Assembly (NCBI GenBank): GCA_009809945.1
Contig: WTPW01000500.1
Location: 124,001 to 188,000, forward strand
DNA length: 64,000 nucleotides
Direction: 5' to 3'
Source: Gigaspora margarita
Taxonomy: Eukaryota; Glomeromycota; Glomeromycetes; Diversisporales; Gigasporaceae
Shown here: positions 20,838-33,525 of the stretch, one piece after another
How positions within the stretch are numbered: the stretch's first letter is position 1
Layout: each line of letters begins with the position of its first letter
Made by a program: the position numbers and the translations under genes
The notes under the pieces: model-generated
The model's input: the letters and a program-made list of their open reading frames with translations, nothing else
Database searches by the model: none
What the model was told of the DNA's origin: nothing

Positions 20838-22860
20838 AGTACCTGATACAAGTTAATTTAATGAAAAGTAATTTGAAGGCTGACTTTTTTTTTTTTTAGT
20901 ATCTAAATTTATATATATTCTTTTTTTCATTCGAGTTTTATCATAGTTGATGACTTTTACCTTAGTTGGGAAGAACAAGAATATTCTAGTAATAACCTTC
21001 TCACTAAAACGATTCCTTATATGGGAACTTTACGAATTATTGCGTCAGAAGTTTTATACGTCAAAATTTTGACAGAATGATTGATTTTTTGATGAATAAT
21101 GTCATCAAAACTAAAACCGTTGGAACCGTTTTAACTATTGGTAAATCACATTTGTTCTTTAAAGGTTAATGCTAAATTTTAGAATTGTAACTATTTTCAA
21201 ACATAGAGATCTAAAGTTTTTATCAAGAATTATTTTGTTAAAACCTAAATTCAGTAAAAATATAATCACAGCTTTAAAGTTGTGCTATTTTAGAAATATG
21301 TCAAACATTTGATCTTTCTTTTGATAAACTTTAATTTAAACAATATATATATATATATATATTTTTTAAATAGAAATTTTGAATTTCTTAAATAACCTTA
21401 AATAGATGTTCTCTTATATATATTGTGTTCATGTGTGCATTGTTAAGCAAATTACATGTTAGGTTAGGATAGGAAGTGTTCCAAAAGACTGAAATATGCA
21501 TGTTTCGTTAATCAATTACGTACCCCTCTCAAAATGTACTGGTACCTACCCAAATAATAAAAATTATTTAAAATGAGGGCGTATAAAATTAATTGATAAA
21601 ATCATTTATGTAATCACAGTTTGAAGTTGACTTGTTCAAAAACTGATAATTAATAAAAACTTGTATCTGCCTTGTATCTACTTAGATAATTTTTAAGCTT
21701 CGTGCTTCGACAATTTTGGTGTTTAAGTAGTGATACAAACAGTTAATTAAAAATTGACAACTGTCCCGTGAATTTTTGGAATATTAATTAATGGCAGAAT
21801 TTTATCATCGTATATATGTCAGTACCTAAAATTATTGGCCTTGAATAGATATTGTAAAATAGCGAAAAGGAAGTAGTACAAAAATCTCATTACATTACTC
21901 AGCTTCTGACTAATTAAAAAAGATTGGAAAGTCCGAAAAATATTGTCAGCCAATAATTAACTAATAATTAATTTAAATTTTATATTGTTTTATATTTGTT
22001 TAAGATTCGATAGTGATAGAATTGAGGCTGAAGCTAAACCGTGAATGGGCAACTTATGAGAAACAAATGGTTTTTTTAAAAAATAAAACGAGAAAATTAT
22101 AGTGATTCACGTATAATTTCAGTTTTTATCTACGACATAGTTCTTAAAGTCAGAAAAAGAACGTTATAATTGTATCTGATATATAAATGTATTGTAATGT
22201 ATAGGTTATACGTGAATAACAAACTGGACACTATAGCTGGTACAGCATAGCAGCCTATCTATGTGACAAAATACGTGTCGCGTATTACTTATCGAGTCAA
22301 GATAAAGAACCAGTTTTATTAGCTGATAACTCTTTTATTAGACATGACGCAGAATGTAAAAGACGAAATGTTGACTATGAGTCTAAAAAAGTTTAAAAAA
22401 TAAATGAACAAATTGTAAAAAAAAAAAAAACCAAAGCTAGGAAGTTCGCTTTTAGATTAAAATCTACACTATCAGAATCAGAATATACTCTACGAAAAAA
22501 AAATAGATTAATTTTATTTTTTTTATTTATTTTTATTTTTATATTTACTTTTTATTTTTATTTTTATTTTTTTAAAAAAGCGATCATTTTTCTTTTTACA
22601 CAACAGAAACTATATATCCCTATCAAATGTTATACGTATGTCAAATGTTACAAAATATTACGCATATGTGAGTTAAGGCTTTATGGTTATCGGGACACAC
22701 AAAGGTTACGTCATTGACCATATTTCTACGCGTTTTTACGGTATTATTTAATCTGTTTGTTGCTTCTATCGATAGACAATAAATTACAACGGACTTGGCT
22801 TTCGTCTCGAAAGAGTTGTACCGTTTATTAACGATCAGGTTTATTGCAATTAATTTTAGG
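20838..22860. other. Intergenic DNA with a possible kinase scrap
   Basis: At about 20960-21080 (plus) the open stretch VDDFYLSWEEQEYSSNNLL followed by IPYMGTLRIIASEVL faintly resembles a kinase activation segment ending in a GxxPYxAPEVL motif. It may be a broken kinase fragment, but the match is weak. Other contents: an AT microsatellite near 21340-21361 and pyrimidine-rich TTTTA tracts at about 22500-22580. No complete gene is supported. Confidence 0.4.
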
Positions 22861-23660
22861 GAATTGATATTTCGTATCCCCAAATTTGACAACCACTGGG
22901 TCAAATTCAATGATTTATTTATTTTTTTTTTTTTTTTTTTTATTTGAATTCTAGAATTCAAATAAAAAAAAAAAAGTTCATCGAATTTGGTCCAGGGGTT
23001 GTCAAGATATCATCGCTCAAAGTTCGAAGAAAATTTTGACGCAGTTTCTATTTTGATAGACGTTTTGTTTGAGTTTTTTCCAACTTTGAGCAAAGGTATC
23101 TCAACAACCACTAGGCCAGCATTTTTTTATTTTATTTTATTTTATTTAAATTCTAGAATTCAAATAATAAAAGTTCATCAAATTTGGCTTAAGATATATT
23201 CTCTCAAAGTTGATAATTTTTGTAGGGATATGAATATCGAAATATCATCACTCAAAGTTGAAACAAAAAACTCAAAATGTCTATCAAAGTAGAAGTTGCG
23301 CCAAAATTTTATTACGATGATATATCACTTGTTTGTAGAATTCAAATAAAATTGTTCATCGAATTTGGTCCAGTCCAGTGGTTGTTGATAGAGTTGGTAA
23401 GTGAGTAATTTCGGACGATTTGAAGACAGCAATGTAAGGACTAATCTAAAAAATATCGATATGATTGCTTATGTCCGAAAATAATATTATCTAAGTAACA
23501 TAAAATTTAAAAATATTTGAAGAATGAAAATTTTGGATTTATTTTTGGAAGTTTAAGGTGGTCCGAAAACCAACTTTAGTTGTCGAGATATCATCGCTCA
23601 AAGGAAAAAAACTTTAATTTTGTGGGGGTATCATATGAATATCAAATTTGTATAAAATGT
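22860..23660. repeat. Degenerate repeat cluster (GGTCCAGGGGTTGTCAAGAT type)
   Basis: Three to four imperfect units share AATTCTAGAATTCAAATAA, GTTCATCGAATTTGGTCCAG, GGTTGTCAAGATATCATCGC and TCAAAGTT. Units begin near 22952, 23152 and 23337, and a partial unit near 23570 carries GTTGTCGAGATATCATCGCT. An inverted partial unit (GACAACCACTGGGTCAAATT) lies near 22888. Spacing is about 180-200 bp with local divergence. The ORFs on either strand here follow the repeat and are not convincing genes. Confidence 0.6.
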
Positions 23661-24133
23661 TTTCCAAGAAATCTATTCGAACGAAAACAGTACGTAATGA
23701 TTTATTACAAGTCACGGAATTAGAAATTTTATTCAATGCTATGATAAGCATTCATTACATGTCGTCTTTCTATCTTTACAGTTTAAATTTACATGACAAT
23801 CGTAAGATCATAAACATTTAACGACATAAATATTAATATTTATCACGAGTATTTATTTTGATTCATCATTTTAGGCGGATAAACCTCTAAATATAGAAAT
23901 ATATACAGTAATATACGATACGAAACGAGAAAAATCGTGTTGACTAATAACACAAAGTAAAATTCTGACACAATGTTAACCCGACCAACGGTTCCTAATT
24001 AATTGAATAACTGCTTACACCAGTTAATTCTGATTAACAAGGTTAATTTAGTATAAACAACGATATTATGAAAATATGAATATATTAAATAAACTATTAA
24101 TGAAAAAACTAATTCTATATAAAAAACATTTAA
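23661..24133. other. Spacer downstream of the 455-residue gene
   Basis: AT-rich, no supported feature. It would hold the 3' untranslated region and terminator of the minus-strand gene that ends at 24134. Confidence 0.4.
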
Positions 24134-26015
24134 TTAGATTACATTTAGATCCATGTTTTGAACTTCGGTTTGAAATTTTTTGAAAACATCAGCAAAAATT
24201 TCTGCTTTACCCGGATAAAGTTGATCATCCAAATGAAGGTAATGAACATTAGTCTCATTCATATTAGAAAATAATTCATCCATTTTTTTAAAATTTTCTT
24301 TTGCCTTTTTGTACTTATCAATATCTTCCTTATACTGGCTACTAAGTAAATATGAAAACCCATATACGCTGCCACAAGCAACGCAGCCAACTATTCCACC
24401 AGCCAATCGCTATTTGGTGATATAAAAATATATATATCAGATATATTATTAATTATTAACAACTATGAGAAATTATGTGACAGTTCTTACCCTGATAAAT
24501 TGATGTCGCGTGATTCCTCGTACTCCTGCTGAAAACGTCATACCACCGAAAAACACAGCACCACTTTTATAATATATATATAAATTCGAAATCAATAATG
24601 ATTAGATATAACTGATCATCACAAATTATTGAAGGAAAAAAACATAACTACATTACTTACAGAATTGCACCTCTCATAACGTAGGTCAAAATATTCGTTC
24701 TTTCTTGAAGTGCATTGGCATCTTCTGCCAATGCATCCAATTTGTTAATTCCCTTTTCAATTAAAGAACAAATTTCACGAAGTATTTCATTTGTTTTAAT
24801 AAAATGTCCTAAAATAATAATTATTATAACCATATAATGATAATATTATTATAAAAATGAAATTTTTTTTTTTATAAAAACAAACGAAAAATTATACCAT
24901 TTAATTGATCATATCGATTCTCTTCAAGGGTATTGATAATACTTTCAATCGTTTGTCCTAATTTGACCAATAAATCATCAATATTTTTAAAAAGATCTTT
25001 AAGTTCTTCATCTATCAAATGACTTTCAAAGAAACGTTTAATTATCATAATTGTTTTATGAAGTACAGGGATACTTCTAATAGCATTCAATATATGAACA
25101 GAGAGTAAAAGAAATCTATCTTTTGTCTACAAAATAAAAAAAAAAAAGTTAATATGTTTTAAAAAAAAAACATATATTATTAATATAAATAAAAAAATTT
25201 TATAAATATTTTACCTTTTCAAAAAAGCGATTTGTTCTTCCAATTATTACAAAATTAAATAATTGTATAGCAGCAGAAATGTTTTTAATAGAATTTGACC
25301 AAATAATATGAAAGTTTCCGTCATTACTAGAAGTAACTATAGAACCTGGAAACAATGAAACTAAACATGTATTTGTATTTGTTCTAATTCCACATTTAGC
25401 ACCTGCCATATTATCTATAGCTCTATCAACCTTTTCAATCTCAAGTGGAAGATCATCAGTACCAGATGAAATTTTCTCTGAATGAGAAGAATGAGGATGT
25501 AATATATTAACAGTACAAGAATCAAGAGGTATCCAATCTGAGAAACCATTTGTGGAAAGTTTATTGATTCCTGAATAAGAGGATAATCGTTTAACTAAAT
25601 CCTCATGATTAATATAATTATAACTAATTCGAACCTATATAAATTAGTTTGTGTTAATTTGTTTAATAGAAATGGGATGTAAAAAAATGTGAATATAAAA
25701 AAAAAAACATACTGTAGCAGACATTCCATCATAATCTGATACTCGAAAACTAAAATGTTCACGAGCATCACAAGGAGTTAATATCGCATCGTTTAAAGTT
25801 ACTTCATCAATCGGTCCCTATAAAATTATTGAGAGATCATTTAAAATTTAAAAAACTATAATATACAGATATATATTGATATTACGCTTTGGACCTACTT
25901 TCAAATTTTGAATTCGAAATTCTGCAAATGGGTTGGGAGAAGTAGAAGATACATTTTGACGTAAAGCATAAATCCTATTATTATTCACTATAGCCAAAGG
26001 ATAAAGTTGTGTCAT
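24134..26015 (-). CDS. Uncharacterised protein, seven exons, 455 residues
   Basis: Exons on the minus strand: 25899-26015, 25713-25817, 25215-25634, 24898-25126, 24808-24661, 24563-24491 and 24409-24134. All junctions are GT-AG and the phases agree across every one. The start is the ATG of MTQLYPLAIVNNNRIYALRQ. I do not recognise the family. Residues 1-130 look globular and mixed alpha/beta, with HFSFRVSDYDGMSATVRISY and a WIPLD segment. Residues 215-330 are predominantly amphipathic helix (IPVLHKTIMIIKRFFESHLI, ALAEDANALQERTNIL) and may form a coiled coil. Two hydrophobic, glycine-rich segments at about 341-356 (GAVFFGGMTFSAG) and 368-386 (GGIVGCVACGSVYG) could be a membrane hairpin. A charged helical tail follows. 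No signal peptide is seen. The intact structure in decayed surroundings suggests selection. Confidence 0.85.
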
Positions 26016-26099
26016 CTTTGTAATACTGTAATAGTTTGTTGATTGTCGATATCGATATGTAAATTTATGAACGATTTACTCTGCAGGTCCGATGCCTGT

Positions 26100-26115
26100 A
26101 GGGTATATATACCCT
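26100..26115 (-). promoter_or_regulatory. Palindromic TATA-type promoter candidate
   Basis: The perfect palindrome AGGGTATATATACCCT lies about 85-100 bp upstream of the start codon of the 455-residue gene. It is the best TATA-like element there. No transcription evidence; this is an inference from position and sequence. Confidence 0.35.
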
Positions 26116-28548
26116 TTTTTTGTTTTACAAACTTGGATTAAATGACACGTTACACAATGCCATCAAATAATAAATAATTACTATATATTTTTCAATTAGT
26201 TTAGCTTATTATAGAGTTTTCTTTGATATAATAGATATATAGTAATAATATAATGAGGACTTTATTTTCCGGATCATCAATAACTTCTTTTAGGGTTAAT
26301 TTCCGGATATACAAGGTTAATTTGTATCAGCACACAAAACTACTTTAATTTTTAAGCAATCACAATTAAGAAGATTTCTAATAAAGAAATCTAGAATAAT
26401 TGTTGTGTACTAAACATTGAGTAACTTTTCTTTCTTATTTGCAAAGACAATTTAAATGTATCGTCAAATTCATATATAAACATTTGCACCAAAATTTTTA
26501 GGGATATTGATATATGATTGTGATAATGGAAAGGCCATTAGTAATCAAATAATATTGTACAAATTCTTGTCATGAAAATATAATGGAATTAAAATGATCT
26601 TTTTAAACAATTTAGTAACACAGATCGCCAGAAGATTATTTGAGTCCTAACACTTACGTAATATAATACATCATGGATGTAAATATTAAATTGTACAGTT
26701 AAATGTCGTAATTTTCAGGCAATCCCATTGTCGGATAGCAAAATATAGACATATTACAAAAAATGATTAAAAAATGTTCTCACAATGATCAGATTTTGTT
26801 TTTTTTAAATTCTCAAGATCACATTTTTCCTTATGTAATTCGTATAATATATTACGTAATTGATCTTCGACTCAAAATAACACACCTGCGTGTATTCAAA
26901 GTAACGCGCAGGTATACGTTACTTCGCAGTTTTACAGTAATAAATCTTGTGGTTGTCCTGGCAGCAGCAAAAAAAAAAAAAAATATATATATATATTTTG
27001 CCTAAATTCCCACAAAAATTTTGAGCAAAGGTACCTTGATAATGCTTTATTTTTAATATTCGAGGATATTTCAAATTCTACAGAGTAATGGAATTCAACA
27101 GTGGACTTAAACATTAAAATTTACTAGCCATTATTAAAAAAACTTCGCGAACAATGTTTGAAAAAAAACAGCAACGATAATAAATTCGACTAATATAATT
27201 TCTAGCCAATTTTTTCGGATCTATGACTGCGGAATTACATATTCATATTCAAAATTTAATAAAAAAATTACAGAATTATATATATATAAACTCTAAAAGT
27301 TTTTAAAAGATTCACCAAGTTATTAAAATATAGAAGGTTTTTAAAAATTAAATTATGACCTGGCCGGGTTATAAAAACCAATTCAGTAAAAGTGTATATA
27401 CAAGATCCCCCAAAATAGATCTACCACGAATTAGACCCGGCTGCGAACCACAGAATCCTTATTGATGAAATGCGATTTTTTTCAAGTATGGCGTAAGACG
27501 ATACACGAAGTGTTTCAAATTTTCAAATGGTTATAATTTTTTATCTAAAAAGTTTTAAAAATATCTGAACTTTATAGAACTATATCAGCTCTACATATGT
27601 GCCAAATATCTTTTCAAAACCTCATCAAAGTAAAAAAGTTTTAATGATTTGAAAATTGAAATTTTATATATAAATTTATAAATTTATAATTAAGACCATT
27701 AGAATATAGACAATTATTACCAAAATACTGTGCAAATATTTAAGAACTCTATTAACAAAATATTTTTTAGATAATATGATCAAACAAAAATATAAAAAAA
27801 CTCTAGTATATAACTACAATAAAAATTATATTACTAATACTAAAACAAATATTCTGTACAAAAGAAGTGTGCTTCTTGGAATTGAATTACTAGTAAAAAT
27901 ATAAGCAAAATCTTACCTTAATACTAAAAAAAATTAATCCAAAACTAATATTAACAATACTTCAAAAGATATAACAAAAAATCTATTAGCATACTTAATG
28001 CTACCAACTAATTATAGTAATATTTATCTACATACTTACAATAGCTTTCTGTTGTTTAATACAACAAAAATATAAAAAGGGACTATATAATAACTATACA
28101 ACTATATTTTATGATAATACAATAACCAAGATTGCTGTTAAATAAGCCAAAACCAAGGGTCTGTCCTTTAATTTGTAGACCAATGCAAGCAAATTTATCT
28201 GTGTTTTTATACTTTTTTAGTTCTTACTTTTTTATAATGTGAAAATAATTAAATAAAACTTTATATAATTATATTTAAAAATAAGAATTCCTTTTTTGAA
28301 AATTAGTTTTTATACTATAAAAAAATTAAAATTATATATAAGCTAAAAATAGATAATTTCAAAAAATATATTTTTTACAAATTATCACAATTTTTCTATA
28401 ATCTTTTTTAGTTTTAATAATAGAACTATAGTTCTTAAGACAATATTGTAGTTATATAAAAGATAATAACTTTATTATTACAATTTTAGTAGTTTATTTG
28501 TAAAAATTAATGCTTGTATAAAAGTAAAAAATGTTTCATAAACAGATA
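26116..28548. other. Intergenic DNA, no gene seen
   Basis: About 26873-26930 carries GCGCAGGTATACGTTACTTC and related strings, as in the element at 18250-18662. About 27016-27090 contains AAATTTTGAGCAAAGGTACC, which resembles the repeat cluster at 22860-23660. The remainder is AT-rich with no supported coding frame. Confidence 0.4.
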
Positions 28549-28662
28549 CCGTAAAGTCCTGAATATAAGCAACCCCTAGAAAGTATTTCAAAGTTACTAA
28601 AATTAAACAACACTTCCAAAAAAACCCAGTCTTGGGGGTTGCTTATATTTGGGACTTTACAG
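28549..28662. mobile_element. TA-flanked MITE, 114 bp
   Basis: The inverted ends are CCGTAAAGTCCTGAATATAA and TTATATTTGGGACTTTACAG, followed inward by GCAACCCC and GGGGTTGC. TA on both sides (28547-28548, 28663-28664). Non-coding. Confidence 0.75.
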
Positions 28663-28859
28663 TATATAAAATTTAAAAAAATCTAAAAAAACAATTATAT
28701 TATAAAAGAATATTACTACAAATAACCAGTGGTAATTATTACCAGTTACACAATATCTACATAAATATATGTAATCATTTTTTTTTAGTTCTTTAAATTT
28801 TTTATTTTAGTTAGTTTTCTGTACTAATATTTAGTTTTTTAGGGTTTTATCTAGTTTAA

Positions 28860-29260
28860 TTATTTTTGTGCTTTTTTCACCTTTGATATCTCCAGTTTAA
28901 TGCTTTTTTCTTTATCTCTGTATTATTTGGAGCTTCTTTTATTATTGGTTCTGTGCATCTTTCATCACTAATACATTATTTGGGACTTCATTCATTGTTG
29001 GTGCTATGTTTCATTATTTGAAGCTTTTTTTGATGTTGGTATTGTCTATTTAGTACTTTTTTGTTATTGACAACATGTTATTTGAATTTTCTTTTATTGT
29101 TGATGCCTTCTATTTTGATGATTTTTTCTCATTACTGTGCTATTTGAAGCTTTCTTTCTCCCTTTCACTAGTGTCATATTGAGTTATTTGTTTAGCTAAG
29201 TATTTTCATATTTCTTTTTTTTTATTATTTCATTACTGTGTACTAATTCATTTTTTTTAA
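28860..29260. repeat. Degenerate T-rich minisatellite
   Basis: Units of about 50-60 bp recur around TTATTTGAAGCTTTTTTT and TTATTGTTGGTGCTATG-like strings, with heavy divergence (for example near 28925, 28978, 29016, 29080 and 29140). Strong strand bias to T and G. Non-coding. Confidence 0.5.
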
Positions 29261-29544
29261 GTTATTAGTTGTTCTGAATAGGTTGTATTTTGAATTCCTA
29301 CTAATCTTTTTTCAGGTAAAGGATTTTATTTCTGTAACATATCTCTATTATTAATATTGATGCTTTGTTAATTGTTTTATGTATTGGTGTATTAAACTAT
29401 AGTTATATCAGGTTTGTGATATTGGCATTGTTATTGGTATTCTAGTATGTTTCACTACATCATTGGAATATCACATTTGGTTTTTGCACTAGGTAATTAG
29501 TATTTATGATATTGTAGTTGGAATTTAATAGCTAAAGAAATTAG

Positions 29545-29571
29545 GTTTAGGGTTAGGGTTAGAATTAAGTT
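29545..29571 (+). repeat. Interstitial telomere-like string
   Basis: GGTTTAGGGTTAGGGTTAG in otherwise AT-rich DNA, with about three TTAGGG-type units. It is too short to be a telomere, and other short copies in the window sit inside repeated elements. Confidence 0.5.
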
Positions 29572-31361
29572 AAGATCAGATTGCATTAAGCTTTAAAAAT
29601 GAGGAGCTAAGCAAAGGTGATAGCTATAGCAAGCAACACAGAGTAAGCAAAGTGAACTCTGTAGATATTGCTAAGCATAAGTGAAGCAATATAAGTTGTG
29701 TTAGTTGTAATAAGTATAAAAATGTAGCGTATTGTCCATTTGTTCAAAATTTTTAATAAATGTTCTATAGTTAAAATAAAAAATTTGTAATTATAATATC
29801 AATATGATACATTTGTGTTGATAATTATTTTTATTTTAATTGGTTATTTATTAGTTATATGATACTAGTAATCATTACCACCAGTTATAGTTAGAAATAT
29901 TTATTATAAAAATTGTAAAACAAAAAATTAAACTTCTATTATACTAAATTTTATAATAAGTTTAAAAACTTTTTATAATAAACCAGAACTAATATTATAT
30001 TTTTTACTTAGAAAGTATATAGCTAAAATTAATATTTAAAGTTTTATTAAAAAATTTTAGATTTTTAAAATTTAATATAGGTAAATTTGTCTATTTATAA
30101 ATTAAGGAATACTATAACAAACAGTTACAATTATTTTAATTATAATTATAATTGCTATAATAATTTTAATAACAATTGTATATATATACAAATACTACAA
30201 TAAAAAAAGAAATTAAAAATTTAGTTGGCATATATTATAAAATAAAATTTAGTTGACATATATTATAAAATAATACACTGGATACAATTTTAAATTTATA
30301 TCTGAATTAAGCTTAATTTAGACCAAATTCAAAATAATGCTTCTATATTATTTTATAAAAATTTAGTAACAAAAAAAATAGAACTATATTAACTATAATA
30401 TATGCTAAAAAAATTAAACCAAGAACAAATTAATAAACTAATTTCTAAACAAAAAACTACTATAAAACAATTTCAAAAAGCAATTAAACTTTTTAAAAAT
30501 TAAATAACTAGCAATTTAATTTTTAACAATATCAATACCAATAAAAATAGCAATAATATTCACAATAGTAACTCAAATAGAAAAGTTAATAATAGCATAT
30601 TATACATATATAGCAATAATAATATTTTTATATTTTTAAAAATATAATATAATAATTTAATACTAATAGTATTTATATTTATTTTAGCAGCATACTTCAT
30701 ATATAAAAATTATCAAAAATAGAGGATAGCTAAAGCCATGTACCCATGTGATTTTTTGAAATTTTAATTAAAATTAGTATTAGAGCCTATTTAGCATTAG
30801 GGTTGGGGTTAATATTAAAATAGGTATATAGATAAAATTGTCTTTTTAACATTTTTATTAATGGCCCAAGATAGGTTTTAATGCTCTTGAGTTTTTTTTA
30901 ATTTTTGACTTCTTTGGGCTAATTTATATAAACAAAATTTTGCAATTTCAGTTAGTTGATTTATATAAAATTTTAAATAGATATATGACTTTAGATGACT
31001 CCAAAACTAGCAAATTAAAAAGAACCCTAGACATCTCTTATATAGGCTCATATAGGTCATAACTAATTTGCATAAATTTAGAAGTATTTGCTACCCCTAA
31101 AATCAAGTAAAGTTGCTAAAAGTTAAATTATTATATATGAATTTTATAGTAAATTGCTAAAAACTAAATTTTATATCTAGATTTATTAAAAATATTTTTG
31201 TATTGTAAATATTGCATATTACTTTACAATTTCTTAGAATTTAAAATTGACACATATTGTTTTAAAATTTATATTAATTAAAATATAATATATATCAATT
31301 TGTAGTAAGCTCAAATCTAATTATTCAATAATATTTGGCAATGATTTGTAAAAAATTCTAC
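29572..31361. other. AT-rich intergenic DNA, no gene seen
   Basis: No supported coding frame. The final part (about 31325-31361) is the left end of the dispersed repeat that resumes at 32538 and 33524 and is matched at 54715-55430. Confidence 0.4.
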
Positions 31362-31363
31362 TA

Positions 31364-32537
31364 CTGTCTTCCTCCTCTACAATCACCTCCTTTATAGTCA
31401 CAACCTCTATATAATCACACAAATTTTAACAAACATTTTTTTTATATATAAAATACCTTTATATAATCACAAATAGCTTATAATAACTATCACATTCTTT
31501 AGAAGATTTTTGAGATTTTTTTATTAGTAAAATACTTTTATATAATCACAATATCATATAAAAAAGTCTAAATTTTACTACTATAGATTCCCGAAAGTAA
31601 GCTATATTTTGTTATGCAAAAAATTGTAAGTTTGCTTATTTTGGATTAAATTTAGTTTTAAGTGATCGCAAGTAGTTGCTACATAGTGAAGTCCAAATTC
31701 TACTAAATAAATCGATTATAATCGTGTAAGTAAACTTGTTCAGAAGATCTAAATACATATACTCTGAAATTTTTATCCAAATTGGAATATTTTTATTATT
31801 TGACTTTTAATTTTTACGTTCGTCAAATATATTTTTTTAAAAAATTTTATTTTTATAGTCGAACGCAAAAGTCAAAAGTCAAATAATAAGATGTTCTTCA
31901 ATTTTGCTAAACATTTTACTGTGTGTGTATTTTGATCTTCTTAATAAGTTTACTTAAGCGATTATCATCGATTTACATAGTAAAAGTTGGACTTTACTAT
32001 GTAGTGACTATAATCGATCGTGGGAGTAGCTTATTTTCGAGTAAATAAGTTTTTGGGTTTTTTNGTCAAAACAAAGNGGTNGCTTATTTTCGGNAATCTA
32101 NNGTAAGTAAATNGATTAANANATTAAGAAAGCTGTTTGACATGCAAATTATACATATTCTGGAATTTTGACAAACTTGACAAACTATTATTAATTTGTT
32201 TTTTTTTATTATATGTTGGACAAAAAAATAATTTATTTTTTTTCGTCTAACATAAAGTAAAGAAATTAATTAATAAAAGTTTGTCCAAATTATATGAAAC
32301 TTTTAGGATATGTGTAATTTGTTATTCCAAACAACTTTACTTAATGCATAAAAGTTAATTCGCTTAGTACAATTTGGACTTTTATATTTGTGATTATAAT
32401 ATTTACTTCTATATAATCACATAATATAAACCACAGTATTAAAATGTGATTATATAGGGTAATTACTATATAATCACACCTCTTTATAATCACCATTTTT
32501 GCTGCAACCAACCAGTGATTATAGAGGAGGAAGACAG
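31364..32537. mobile_element. TA-flanked inverted-repeat element A
   Basis: The ends are CTGTCTTCCTCCTCTACAAT and GATTATAGAGGAGGAAGACAG, with TA on both sides (31362-31363, 32538-32539). Inner halves carry many copies of TATAATCACA / TGTGATTATA. The related repeat at 54715-55430 lacks the element, so its limits are directly supported. A fold-back element of another family (31584-32100) is nested inside. No coding sequence seen. Several N calls lie at 32063-32120. Confidence 0.85.
31584..32100. mobile_element. Fold-back element nested in element A
   Basis: The ends are TAGATTCCCGAAAGTAAGC and its inverse ending ATTTTCGGNAATCTA. Long arms carry AGTAGTTGCTACATAGTGAAG, AATCGATTATAATCG and the reverse complements. 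It matches the older copy at 1588-2080. N calls near its right end limit the comparison. Confidence 0.7.
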
Positions 32538-32580
32538 TATATTAACTTAAAAACTTTACTAATCAAACTTGAAGCACATA

Positions 32581-33523
32581 AGGTAATGGTACCTATTCTT
32601 AGAAACTTTTTTTTATTACATCTAAATTTTTTTAAATGTTAATATATTTTTATAAAATTTTATATATAAAATTTATAATCTATCTATTATTTAATAATAT
32701 ATAAATTGTATTATGTTCATATATAAAAAATTTTTTTTTATAATAAGCTTAAAACTTTGTAAAATTTGGTTAAAATTTGACCACTGGCTCCTATTGTTAG
32801 AAATCTAATATAATTATTCTAAAAAAATTTAGAAATTTAAATTTTATTTTATATTATTATTTTATATAGTTTGTTTTTTGTTTTTTTTTTGTTTTTTTTT
32901 GCTGCTCTCTATTCTTTTTATGCTCATATTTTTTAAGTTTTTGTTGTTTAATATTTACTTTATCTTGTATTTCATATAAGCTAATTTACAAAATTTGATA
33001 ATAGGTTTTGATCTACTGATCTGTTTTGAATGATTTTGCTACCAAAATGTTTATCTCAATGAGACAATTCTAAAAAGCCCAAAATTGTTAAAATCTGATC
33101 ACAGGATCCCAAGATCATCATGATTTTGTACTATTTTATTAGTACTATGTATTTACTAATAAAATAGTACAAAATCGTGACGATCTTGGGATCCTGTAAT
33201 CAGATTTTAAGCTTGTTAGAATCGTTTTATTGAGACAAACATTTTGATAGCAAAATCATCTAAAACAGATCAGTAGATCAAAACTTATTATCAAATTTGT
33301 AAATCAGCACATATATCTTTTGTAATTGTTTCAAAGATTACTAGAGTAGTAAATATGGCTATAGTTATACAAATGGTTAATTTTATGCAACATGATATAT
33401 TCTAACTTATATATTTGTATTTATATAACTTGCTTAAAAAAATTTGTGTTTTATAGTGTGTTGTAACAAAAAATAAAAAGTTTCCAACAATAGGGTCATT
33501 TCTAACAATAAGTCACATTACCT
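32581..33523. mobile_element. TA-flanked palindromic element B
   Basis: The ends are AGGTAATG and CATTACCT between TA dinucleotides (32579-32580, 33524-33525). The uninterrupted repeat at 54.78 kb again shows the empty site. Inside lies a palindrome of about 320 bp (32990-33310). Non-coding. Confidence 0.8.
32990..33310. repeat. Large palindrome inside element B
   Basis: The arms pair over about 150 bp each with few differences: GATCTACTGATCTGTTTTGA / ACAGATCAGTAGATC outside and TGGGATCCTG.AATCAGATTT / AAATCTGATCACAGGATCCC inside. The centre is TTTATTAG..CTAATAAA near 33149. Such DNA would extrude as a cruciform or, if transcribed, fold into a long hairpin RNA. Confidence 0.75.
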
Positions 33524-33525
33524 TA

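Noticed and set aside
22641-23292. Open frames of about 100 codons on both strands
   Set aside because: They follow degenerate repeats and a poly-T tract; frames do not persist between repeat units.
26932-27114. Minus-strand 60-codon frame
   Set aside because: Runs through a poly-A/T and AT microsatellite; not coding-like.
29545-29571. Chromosome end
   Set aside because: Only about three TTAGGG-type units, with unique DNA on both sides; too short for a telomere.
31364-32537. CRISPR-like array of TATAATCACA repeats
   Set aside because: Repeat spacing is irregular, units are short and inverted copies occur; it belongs to an inverted-repeat DNA element in a eukaryotic genome.
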